Below the pieces are notes generated by a model. It saw nothing but the letters and a program-made list of their open reading frames with translations. It did not search any database and was not told where the DNA came from. 49,748 nucleotides of DNA, from NCBI GenBank assembly GCA_018401995.1, contig JAGYJR010000015.1, positions 1 to 49,748 on the forward strand. Reading direction: 5' to 3'. A program made the translations under genes and the position numbers. Each line of letters begins with the position of its first letter. Position 1 is the first letter of the stretch. This DNA comes from Flavobacterium sp. (GTDB lineage: Bacteria > Bacteroidota > Bacteroidia > Flavobacteriales > Flavobacteriaceae). Below, one piece after another: positions 43,327 through 49,748 of the stretch.

Positions 43327-43400
43327 TTATATAGAAAATGGAATTTGCAATTTGTATAATTGGTTATGAAAAGTCTAAAATTAATCGAAAATAAATACAA

Positions 43401-44297
43401 CTAAAACCTCCAAAACAAAATCCGACTCACTTTATTTCCGTGTTGCATTTCTGTGATTTGGTAGGTAGCTTTTACTTTTTTCAAGTGAGAAAGTAACGGT
43501 TTTACATTGTCTTTTTTTGAAACCAAAGTAGAAAACCATTTCACTTGAGCTTTAAAATGCACGCTTTCATAAATCATATTGGTAATAAAAGCCAATTCGC
43601 CACTTTCGCACCAAAGTTCGGAGTTCACGCCACCAAAATTCAATGTTGGTTTTTTGTCGTCTGAAATGCCTAAGTTTTTATTCTTTCGTATGGTGCCTTT
43701 ATTCGCGTCTTCTTTGGAACTATGAAACGGCGGATTACAAATCGTAAGGTCAAATTTATCTTCAGGTTGGATGATATTTTTAAAAATAGCTCTTTTAGAA
43801 GTTTGCAAGCGCAACACTACATTTTCACGCAGTTTCTGATTGGAATTGATATTGTTTTTTGCCGATAGAAACGCTTCTTTGTCAATTTCACTTCCAACAA
43901 ATTTCCAATCGTATTCCGAAACTCCAATAATAGGATAAATGCAATTGGCTCCCGTTCCAATGTCTAAAACCTGAATTCGATGTTTGGTTTGTAAAGTACC
44001 AAAAGTAGCTTCCAAAACATCCGCTGCGCGATGGATGTATTCCGCTCGACCTGGAATAGGCGGACAAAGAAATCCTTTTGGAATATCCCAATTTTTCAAA
44101 CCATAAAAATGCATTAACAAGGCTTTGTTCAACGCTTTCACCGCATCAGGATTTGCAAAAGCTATTGTGTCTGTACCAAATGAATTCATCGCAACAAACG
44201 GCTCCAACTCAGGATTTACCTTTATTAAAGTTTTGAAATCGTAGTTTCCGTGGTGCTTGTTATTCGGATGAAAGCCTGAAGTTTTAGTGGTAGTCAA
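43401..44297 (-). CDS. rlmF: 23S rRNA (adenine(1618)-N6)-methyltransferase
   Basis: Methylates N6 of A1618 in 23S rRNA. Seen: NKHHGNYDFKTLI near the start, motif I VLDIGTGANCIYPIIG at about residues 112-127, and the N6-adenine motif NPPFHSSKEDANKG near 188. The rest matches the family by FGGVNSELWCESGE and WFSTLVSKKDNV. The 298-residue length is normal. It is monocistronic and converges on the surface-protein cluster across a terminator. Confidence 0.93.
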   Translation of the reverse strand: MTTTKTSGFHPNNKHHGNYDFKTLIKVNPELEPFVAMNSFGTDTIAFANPDAVKALNKALLMHFYGLKNWDIPKGFLCPPIPGRAEYIHRAADVLEATFGTLQTKHRIQVLDIGTGANCIYPIIGVSEYDWKFVGSEIDKEAFLSAKNNINSNQKLRENVVLRLQTSKRAIFKNIIQPEDKFDLTICNPPFHSSKEDANKGTIRKNKNLGISDDKKPTLNFGGVNSELWCESGELAFITNMIYESVHFKAQVKWFSTLVSKKDNVKPLLSHLKKVKATYQITEMQHGNKVSRILFWRF

Positions 44298-44630
44298 AGT
44301 GAAATAATTTGGTGTAAAGGTAATGTTTTGAAATTAAAATCAACGAGAAAGAAATGCGTTTTGTTATTGTTGAATATAGTTGAAGAAAATCTAGTAAATT
44401 GCAAAGTTATGGAAACTTTATTAGTTTTCATATGTTAAAACTATAACTCATAGTTTAGAAGAACTTTAATAAAATCAATTAAAATTAAACTTTAGTTTGA
44501 TTTAGTATTTCCTTTAGAAATTGATTACATCGAAGCAAACTGATATTAATAAACAGATTTTTAGACTAAAATTGACTAATGAAAATATTTTTATATATTC
44601 GATACAGAAATTAACTAAATATTTTATAAA
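44298..44630. other. 333-bp intergenic region
   Basis: AT-rich DNA between divergent genes. It holds a promoter-like pair for the plus-strand gene (TTG at 44572-44574, 19 nt, TATATTCG at 44594-44601) and a small inverted pair AACTA/TAGTT near 44443-44459. No small gene or RNA was recognised. Confidence 0.5.
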
Positions 44631-45311
44631 ATGAAAAAAATAAAAAAAAGTATAGTATTCTTTTTGTTGGTATTTACTTATATCAGTTGTAAAAAAGAAG
44701 TTAAGAATTTTGAAAGTGATGAAGTTTATGTAGAATGCAATAGTAAAAAAGATAGCTTAATAATAAAAATTGGAAGTAAGATAAAATTGAATAAAATTTT
44801 TTTGGATTATAGATTTGGAATGAATTCATTAGAATTTGATGAATTGACATTAATGTATATTCAGGATGGGACATTAAAAAAGAATACAGAAAGTTTATGG
44901 TTTCCTTTGGTAAATAAAACAGTAAAAGATAGGAAGCAATATTTTGAAGTAACACCTGTTTTTGAAAATGATCGATTGGTTGAAATTAATCTTGATAGCC
45001 CATTTTCTCATCCTGATTATAATCATTTTGGTTTACTTTCCTCAAAATATGGAAAACCTTATTATGATTTTAATTGCTCGTTTGTTCATGAATCTTTTTG
45101 GGCTTTTCAGGATGTAATTATATCATATACAGAGTCAAATTCAGAAGGGAATAGTCAGCATATTACTTATTCTGATATAAATTTCATAAAGAGAAAATCA
45201 GCTAATTATTTAACTAAAAGTTTAAAAGAAGAACAAAAAAGAATTGAAGATGAACTTAAGTTTAAAGATAGTCTGAATAAAAAAGAAAATTTGATTAATA
45301 ATGCATTTTAA
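44631..45311 (+). CDS. Putative lipoprotein, unknown function
   Basis: A 226-residue protein with a basic N-terminus and hydrophobic signal ending in TYISC (lipobox Cys20). The mature part has no motif that I recognise; it includes SFWAFQDVIISYTE and a Lys/Glu-rich C-terminal coiled segment (LKEEQKRIEDELKFKD). Codon use is strongly AT-biased compared with the adjacent rlmF, which suggests accessory DNA. Likely anchored in an envelope membrane (inference). Confidence 0.72.
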   Translation: MKKIKKSIVFFLLVFTYISCKKEVKNFESDEVYVECNSKKDSLIIKIGSKIKLNKIFLDYRFGMNSLEFDELTLMYIQDGTLKKNTESLWFPLVNKTVKDRKQYFEVTPVFENDRLVEINLDSPFSHPDYNHFGLLSSKYGKPYYDFNCSFVHESFWAFQDVIISYTESNSEGNSQHITYSDINFIKRKSANYLTKSLKEEQKRIEDELKFKDSLNKKENLINNAF

Positions 45312-45441
45312 AGTATATGTTTTTATTAAAATCTGATTTTATATGAGCTTTATTGTTTTCAAATTTTTCAATCTAATAATTACACAGTTTTAAGTTGCAA
45401 ATTCTCCATCACGTTAATTAATTATTTTTGATTTAATTTTT

Positions 45442-46161
45442 ATGACAAAAAAAAGTATTCATTTTGATTTAAATAATTTTCCTAAATGGAATGAGTTTAA
45501 TTGGATTAAATATGAAATTGATAATTCACTTGAAGCATTGAGAAAATTGCATGAAATTAATAAAAATGCTTATGATGAAATTTATTTTGATTTAGAAGAA
45601 AAAATTTCGCGACTTAAAGAAGATAATAAAGATTTAAGTCAAGAGGATTTGTCTCATTTTATACAACATTCATATGGAATAGATGAACAAATTGTATTAG
45701 AGCTAGATATGGTGCAAAAATCATCATTAATAATTTATGCATTCGCAATTTTTGAGAATAAACTAAAAATACTTACAGAAAAAATAAAAAAAGATTTTAA
45801 AATTAATATTTCATCAAAAAAGAGCAATTCCTATACTTCAGATTATTGGAGAATATTGAGATGTTTTTCAGAGTTAAATATTATAAGCATAGAAAAGTTT
45901 TTTATATCTCTCAAATGTCAAATGATAATTAGAAATATAATTGTTCATCAAAATAATATTTTAAATATTAAGCAATATAAAAATATTCGTAGATTCAATG
46001 GTTTAACTTTTAATGAATTTGAGGATAATTTTTTTTTAGTAAAAATAGAAAATGAATTTATTGAACAATTAATTTTGGAAATAGAATTATTTTTTAGTCA
46101 ATTACTTCTTATTATAAAATATGAAAGTAATAATAGATTAATAGGCAATACCTCACAATAG
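45442..46161 (+). CDS. HEPN-like protein, unknown function
   Basis: A 239-residue, almost entirely helical protein without signal peptide. The motif MIIRNIIVHQNN (Arg164-Asn165...His169) fits the RNxxxH active-site pattern of HEPN ribonucleases, which are common in toxin-antitoxin, abortive-infection and stress systems. It is preceded by hydrophobic and acidic helices (residues 85-120, 150-162) consistent with a HEPN bundle. No antitoxin gene is adjacent; the nearest gene is a lipoprotein 130 nt upstream. Assignment rests on one short motif. Confidence 0.5.
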   Translation: MTKKSIHFDLNNFPKWNEFNWIKYEIDNSLEALRKLHEINKNAYDEIYFDLEEKISRLKEDNKDLSQEDLSHFIQHSYGIDEQIVLELDMVQKSSLIIYAFAIFENKLKILTEKIKKDFKINISSKKSNSYTSDYWRILRCFSELNIISIEKFFISLKCQMIIRNIIVHQNNILNIKQYKNIRRFNGLTFNEFEDNFFLVKIENEFIEQLILEIELFFSQLLLIIKYESNNRLIGNTSQ

Positions 46162-46165
46162 ACGC

Positions 46166-46223
46166 CACTATGACCCGATAGCGCGGAATTGCATTCCGTA
46201 TCCACAATCAGAATAAAATAGTG
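46166..46223. repeat. REP-like palindromic element
   Basis: CACTAT (46166-46171) and its inverse ATAGTG (46218-46223) bracket a GC-richer segment with the hairpin CGGAAT-TGC-ATTCCG (46184-46198). The local GC content is much higher than the flanks. The central words (GCGCGGA, ATTCCGTATCC) resemble REP-type elements that I know from flavobacterial genomes. Confidence 0.45.
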
Positions 46224-46246
46224 TAGTACTTGCTAAAGCTAAAAAC

Positions 46247-46274
46247 AAAAAAACCCGATTTTCATCGGGGTTTT
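46247..46274 (-). terminator. Terminator of the thrS-infC-rpmI-rplT operon
   Basis: CCCGAT pairs with ATCGGG (46254-46269 region) and AAAA with TTTT outside it, with a one-base bulge. The A run on the plus strand gives the U run for minus-strand transcription, about 35 nt after the rplT stop. Confidence 0.8.
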
Positions 46275-46307
46275 CTATATAAGTAAGATAAATTGGTTTG
46301 ACAAACG

Positions 46308-46652
46308 TTATTTAATTTTATTTACAATAGCTGCGAAAGCTTCTGAGTGATTCATCGCTAAATCAGCAAGAACTTTACGGTTCAATTCGATATTGTTAGC
46401 TTTTACTTTACCCATGAATTGCGAATAGCTCATTCCGTGTAATCTTGCACCAGCGTTAATACGCATAATCCATAAAGCACGGAAATTTCTTTTCTTTTGC
46501 TTTCTATCACGGTAAGCATAAACCATTGCTTTTTCTACCGCGTTTTTAGCTACTGTCCAAACGTTTTTACGTCTACCAAAGAAACCTTTGGCTTGTTTCA
46601 TTATTTTTTTTCTTCTAGCTCTTGAAGCTACTCTGTTTTTTGCTCTTGGCAT
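46308..46652 (-). CDS. rplT: 50S ribosomal protein L20
   Basis: Binds 23S rRNA early in large-subunit assembly. Seen: [39 protein letters not shown] and [19 protein letters not shown], each in L20 order. The 114-residue length is normal. In enterobacteria L20 represses its own operon by binding mRNA; no such structure was identified here. It is last in the operon and separated from rpmI by an unusually long 186-nt spacer. Confidence 0.97.
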   Translation of the reverse strand: MPRAKNRVASRARRKKIMKQAKGFFGRRKNVWTVAKNAVEKAMVYAYRDRKQKKRNFRALWIMRINAGARLHGMSYSQFMGKVKANNIELNRKVLADLAMNHSEAFAAIVNKIK

Positions 46653-46699
46653 AATTTTAAATGTTTTTTGTAGTAAGGCGGTTTTTCAACACTTCTAAA

Positions 46700-46842
46700 C
46701 TCAGTACTTTTTACTTTGTACTTTGTACTTTTTACTTCGTTAAGCCCACTCCAGGGTTATTAATTAATTTGTAACCAAACAACATGTTTGAAATATTCCT
46801 TTTGTCACCCTCTCCTTTGGGGAGGGATGGGGTGGGGCTTAA
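46700..46842. repeat. Inverted-repeat-bounded insert between rpmI and rplT
   Basis: After TACTTTTTACTTTGTACTT words (46704-46738), TTAAGCCCACTCCA (46740-46753) is matched by its approximate inverse at 46829-46842 (TTAAGCCCCACCCCA on the minus strand). Inside lies the hairpin CCCTCTCC-TTT-GGGGAGGG (46809-46827). The right end contains the rpmI stop codon. It looks like a small repeat insertion of about 100 bp; no gene. Confidence 0.5.
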
Positions 46843-47036
46843 ATCAAGTTCAATTGTTGTTTAATGCTTCTCTCATCTGTTTTGTGAACCAAAGTAGAAT
46901 GAGTTAAAGCTAACTTACGCTTCTTAGATTTTTTAGTCAAAATGTGACTCTTAAAAGCGTGTTTTCTTTTGATCTTTCCAGAACCAGTAACTTTGAATCG
47001 TTTCTTAGCACTAGATTTTGTTTTCATTTTAGGCAT
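46839..47036 (-). CDS. rpmI: 50S ribosomal protein L35
   Basis: A 65-residue basic protein: [40 protein letters not shown] and [17 protein letters not shown] match L35 throughout. It lies between infC (82 nt upstream) and rplT. Its stop codon falls in the right inverted repeat of the small insert downstream. Confidence 0.97.
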   Translation of the reverse strand: MPKMKTKSSAKKRFKVTGSGKIKRKHAFKSHILTKKSKKRKLALTHSTLVHKTDERSIKQQLNLI

Positions 47037-47118
47037 TTTCTTCCTGTATTTAATTTATCTTACTTACTGTCTTTACGAACTTGCTATACAAGTTCAATAT
47101 GTTTTAATACCGTTGGTA

Positions 47119-47676
47119 TTATTTGTTCTTTTTCTTTGAAGCAAGGTACATAATCATACGCTTTCCTTCAAGTACTGGCATTTGTTCTACTTTTCCGTAC
47201 TCTTCTAATTCTTGTGCCAAACGCAACAATAGAATTTGACCTTGTTCTTTATAAATAATAGAACGACCTTTAAAGAATACAAACGCTTTCAATTTTGCAC
47301 CGTCTTGTAAAAACTTTATAGCATTTTTCTTTTTGAACTCATAATCGTGTTCATCAGTTTGAGGTCCAAAACGAATCTCTTTTATGACAACTTGAGAAGA
47401 TTTTGCTTTAAGTTCTTTTTCACGCTTCTTTTGTTGGTATAAGAACTTACCATAATCCATGATTTTACATACTGGCGGAGCGGCATTTGGAGAAATTTCT
47501 ACCAAATCCAATTCTTGCTCTTCAGCCATACGTAAAGCATCGCTCGTTTTATAGACGCCTACTTCTACGTTTTCACCTACTAAACGAACTTCCGGCACTC
47601 GAATTGCGTTATTTGTTCGATGTGCGTCTTTTTTCTCTTCGCGAGGTTTGAAACCTCTGTTGTTTCTAATTGCTAT
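47119..47676 (-). CDS. infC: Translation initiation factor IF-3, probable AUA start
   Basis: Keeps 30S and 50S subunits apart and checks the start codon. Seen: the N-domain [22 protein letters not shown], in pieces, and [23 protein letters not shown], also in pieces, plus C-domain [21 protein letters not shown] at 47598 could start a shorter protein, but the frame upstream of it still encodes conserved IF-3 sequence ([20 protein letters not shown]) back to an ATA codon at 47676-47674. The only ATG-like codons are absent and an in-frame stop lies five codons earlier. AUA here would parallel the AUU start of E. coli infC. About 185 residues. Confidence 0.88.
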   Translation of the reverse strand: MAIRNNRGFKPREEKKDAHRTNNAIRVPEVRLVGENVEVGVYKTSDALRMAEEQELDLVEISPNAAPPVCKIMDYGKFLYQQKKREKELKAKSSQVVIKEIRFGPQTDEHDYEFKKKNAIKFLQDGAKLKAFVFFKGRSIIYKEQGQILLLRLAQELEEYGKVEQMPVLEGKRMIMYLASKKKNK

Positions 47677-47698
47677 GGCTTTAAAATTTTAGTTAAAC

Positions 47699-49639
47699 TT
47701 AAAATTGTTTTAATGTTTTGTTTATTTCTTCGTTAACTAAAGCAGCAAATGCTTCAATAGTCATCGATTGATTCGACTTTCCAGCGTCTCCATGACGTCT
47801 TACCGAAATGGTTCCATTTTTCTCTTCTTCTTCGCCCACAATCAGCATGAATGGGAACTTCTGAGTCTCTGCTTCACGAATTTTTTTACCAATAGTCTCG
47901 TTTCTATTGTCTAATAGGGCGCGAATTTCGTGATTTTCTAGCAAATTTAAAACTTTTTGAGCATAATTTTCATATTTTTCACTCAAAGACAGGATAATAG
48001 CTTGCTCAGGCATCAACCAAATTGGGAAATTCCCAGCCGTATGTTCTAATAAAATGGCAATGAAACGCTCCATCGAACCAAAAGGCGCACGGTGAATCAT
48101 TACTGGTCGGTGCAATTCGTTGTCACTTCCTTTGTAAGTCAAGTCAAAACGCTCTGGCAAATTGTAATCTACCTGAATGGTTCCTAATTGCCAACTTCTG
48201 CCCAAAGCATCTTTTACCATGAAATCCAATTTAGGACCATAGAAAGCCGCTTCTCCAGCTTCAATTACATAATTTAATCCTTTATCTTTTGCTGCACTGA
48301 TAATTGCATTTTCAGCTTTTTCCCAGTTTTCAACGCTACCTATATATTTATCCGGATTATCTAAATCACGAACTGAAACTTGAGCCGTAAAGTTTTCAAA
48401 ACCTAACGAACCAAAAACATACAATACCAAGTCGATAACATTTTTGAACTCCGCATCCAATTGATCAGGAGTACAGAAAATATGCGCATCATCCTGAGTA
48501 AATCCTCTAACTCGAGTCAACCCGTGCAATTCACCCGATTGCTCATAACGATATACGGTTCCAAATTCTGCATAACGCTTCGGTAAATCTTTGTAAGACC
48601 AAGGTCTAGCATTATAAATTTCACAGTGGTGCGGACAGTTCATAGGTTTTAACAAGAACTCTTCGCCTTCCGCTGGAGTATGAATTGGTTGGAAGCTATC
48701 AGCTCCATATTTCGCATAGTGTCCAGAAGTCACATACAAGTCTTTCATTCCAATGTGAGGCGTTACCACTTGCTCATAACCTGCTTTCTTTTGTGCTTTT
48801 TTCAAAAAGTTTTCTAAACGCTCTCTTAAAGCAGCACCTTTTGGCAACCATAAAGGCAAACCTTGTCCTACTTTTTGCGAAAAATGGAATAAATCCAATT
48901 CTTTTCCTAATTTTCTATGATCGCGACGTTTTGCTTCTTCTAATAATTCTAAGTAGTCGGTTAAGTCCTTTTGTTTTGGGAACGAAATTCCATAAACACG
49001 AGTTAACTGCTTATTTTTTTCATCACCTCTCCAGTAAGCGCCCGCTACCGATAAAATCTTCATCGCTTTAATAATACCTGTATTCGGAATATGACCACCA
49101 CGACACAAATCAAAGAAATTCGAATGATCACAAAAAGTAATTGTTCCATCTTCTAAATTCGAAATCAATTCGGTTTTGTACTCATTATCTTTATAAACCT
49201 CTAATGCTTCCGCTTTCGAAACCGCACGCATTTTAAATTCATGCTTCTCTCTCGAAATTTCTAATACACGGTCTTCAATCTTTTTGAAATCGGCATCTGT
49301 AATTCTTTGGTCACCAAAATCCACATCATAATAGAAACCATTATCAATCGCAGGGCCAAGTGTTAATTTAATACCAGGGAATAATTCTTCCAAAGCCTGA
49401 GCCATCACGTGCGAAGTCGAATGCCAAAAAGCTTTCTTGCCTGCTGTGTCATTCCAGGTATATAATATAAGTGTACCGTCCGTTGTTAAGGTCGTCGTCG
49501 TTTCAATAGTGGTACCATTATAGGAAGCAGAAATCACGTTTCTTGCCAATCCTTCACTAATGCTTTTTGCAACATCCATTGGAGTAACTCCTTGAGCCAT
49601 CTCCTTAACCGACCCGTCAGGTAAAGTAACTTTTATCAT
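47699..49639 (-). CDS. thrS: Threonine--tRNA ligase
   Basis: Charges tRNA-Thr. Domains in order: TGS ([20 protein letters not shown], about residues 1-62), the editing domain with [13 protein letters not shown] and the SAD motif, then class II catalytic core with motif 2 [22 protein letters not shown] (in pieces), zinc ligands in [13 protein letters not shown], and motif 3 [13 protein letters not shown], followed by the anticodon-binding domain. The 646-residue length is normal. It leads the operon and is 22 nt upstream of infC. Confidence 0.97.
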   Translation of the reverse strand: MIKVTLPDGSVKEMAQGVTPMDVAKSISEGLARNVISASYNGTTIETTTTLTTDGTLILYTWNDTAGKKAFWHSTSHVMAQALEELFPGIKLTLGPAIDNGFYYDVDFGDQRITDADFKKIEDRVLEISREKHEFKMRAVSKAEALEVYKDNEYKTELISNLEDGTITFCDHSNFFDLCRGGHIPNTGIIKAMKILSVAGAYWRGDEKNKQLTRVYGISFPKQKDLTDYLELLEEAKRRDHRKLGKELDLFHFSQKVGQGLPLWLPKGAALRERLENFLKKAQKKAGYEQVVTPHIGMKDLYVTSGHYAKYGADSFQPIHTPAEGEEFLLKPMNCPHHCEIYNARPWSYKDLPKRYAEFGTVYRYEQSGELHGLTRVRGFTQDDAHIFCTPDQLDAEFKNVIDLVLYVFGSLGFENFTAQVSVRDLDNPDKYIGSVENWEKAENAIISAAKDKGLNYVIEAGEAAFYGPKLDFMVKDALGRSWQLGTIQVDYNLPERFDLTYKGSDNELHRPVMIHRAPFGSMERFIAILLEHTAGNFPIWLMPEQAIILSLSEKYENYAQKVLNLLENHEIRALLDNRNETIGKKIREAETQKFPFMLIVGEEEEKNGTISVRRHGDAGKSNQSMTIEAFAALVNEEINKTLKQF

Positions 49640-49659
49640 TGTTTAAAATTTATAAGGTG

Positions 49660-49690
49660 CAAATATAAACCTTTAATAAAATCCATACAA
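49660..49690 (-). promoter_or_regulatory. Promoter of the thrS operon
   Basis: On the minus strand TTG at 49690-49688, a 20-nt spacer and TATATTTG at 49667-49660, 20 nt before the thrS start. It is one of the best-matching promoters in the window. The leader is too short for a T-box. Confidence 0.78.
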
Positions 49691-49748
49691 TATATATAAG
49701 GTATAATGTTAAAAAAGATTTGAAGCAGTCGTTTTGTATTTCATAAAT

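Noticed and set aside
47119..47598. infC starting at GTG 47598
   Set aside because: Conserved IF-3 residues continue upstream in frame to 47676, so the GTG start would remove part of the N-terminal domain.
1..49748. tRNA or rRNA genes
   Set aside because: No cloverleaf with a T-arm signature or rRNA segment was recognised in the intergenic regions that I checked by eye; a covariance-model scan would be needed to exclude them fully.

Overview
The window looks like a Flavobacterium-type chromosome (Bacteroidota, Flavobacteriaceae). The DNA is strongly AT-rich. Many genes are preceded by the Bacteroidota promoter pattern (TTG, about 20 nt, TAnnTTTG) and show no clear Shine-Dalgarno. Transketolase is split into two genes, one surface protein ends in a type IX secretion (T9SS) C-terminal domain, and several small proteins belong to families I know only from this group. 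No rRNA or tRNA gene was seen.

Layout. 1-7300: a LolD-like ABC ATPase, msrA-folE, small membrane/lipoprotein genes, the serine pathway pair serC-serA, and a LuxC-type acyl-CoA reductase whose promoter overlaps that of a divergent 2[4Fe-4S] ferredoxin gene. 7400-18820: ferredoxin, an outer-surface carboxypeptidase-regulatory-like protein, ychF, topoisomerase IV (parE-parC), an SPFH protein translationally coupled to an NAD-kinase-fold protein, and fhs. 18870-24820: terC, small lipoprotein/membrane genes, murQ, a ZIP transporter with a methyltransferase, and a THUMP-type RNA methyltransferase. 24820-28200: an accessory island with a tyrosine recombinase, a putative recombination site, a TlpA-like cassette closed by an attC-like palindrome, and two more small genes. 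28270-38650: split transketolase, tgt, an LptF/G permease, a DMT exporter, accA, dnaB, a conserved secreted protein and glutaminase. 38650-43400: a frameshifted sensor kinase, a LytTR response regulator, and a cluster of intact and truncated secreted proteins (LamG, T9SS, collagen-like/DUF1566, RCC1). 43400-46300: rlmF and two accessory genes, one with a HEPN-like RNxxxH motif. 46300-49748: the thrS-infC-rpmI-rplT operon.

Most of the window is core metabolism and information processing. The most unusual structure is the recombinase island. A 9-bp direct repeat (GTTAGCAGA on the minus strand) brackets one gene plus a roughly 130-bp palindrome ending in CTGCTAAC/GTTAGCAG, and two hairpins made of one repeated word lie between this cassette and the 3' end of the recombinase gene. 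This is the layout of an integron cassette, but the recombinase appears to lack the insertion typical of IntI. Other points of interest are an apparent non-AUG (AUA) start for infC, the SPFH/NAD-kinase-like pair, a single-nucleotide frameshift in the sensor kinase, and a possible HEPN protein.
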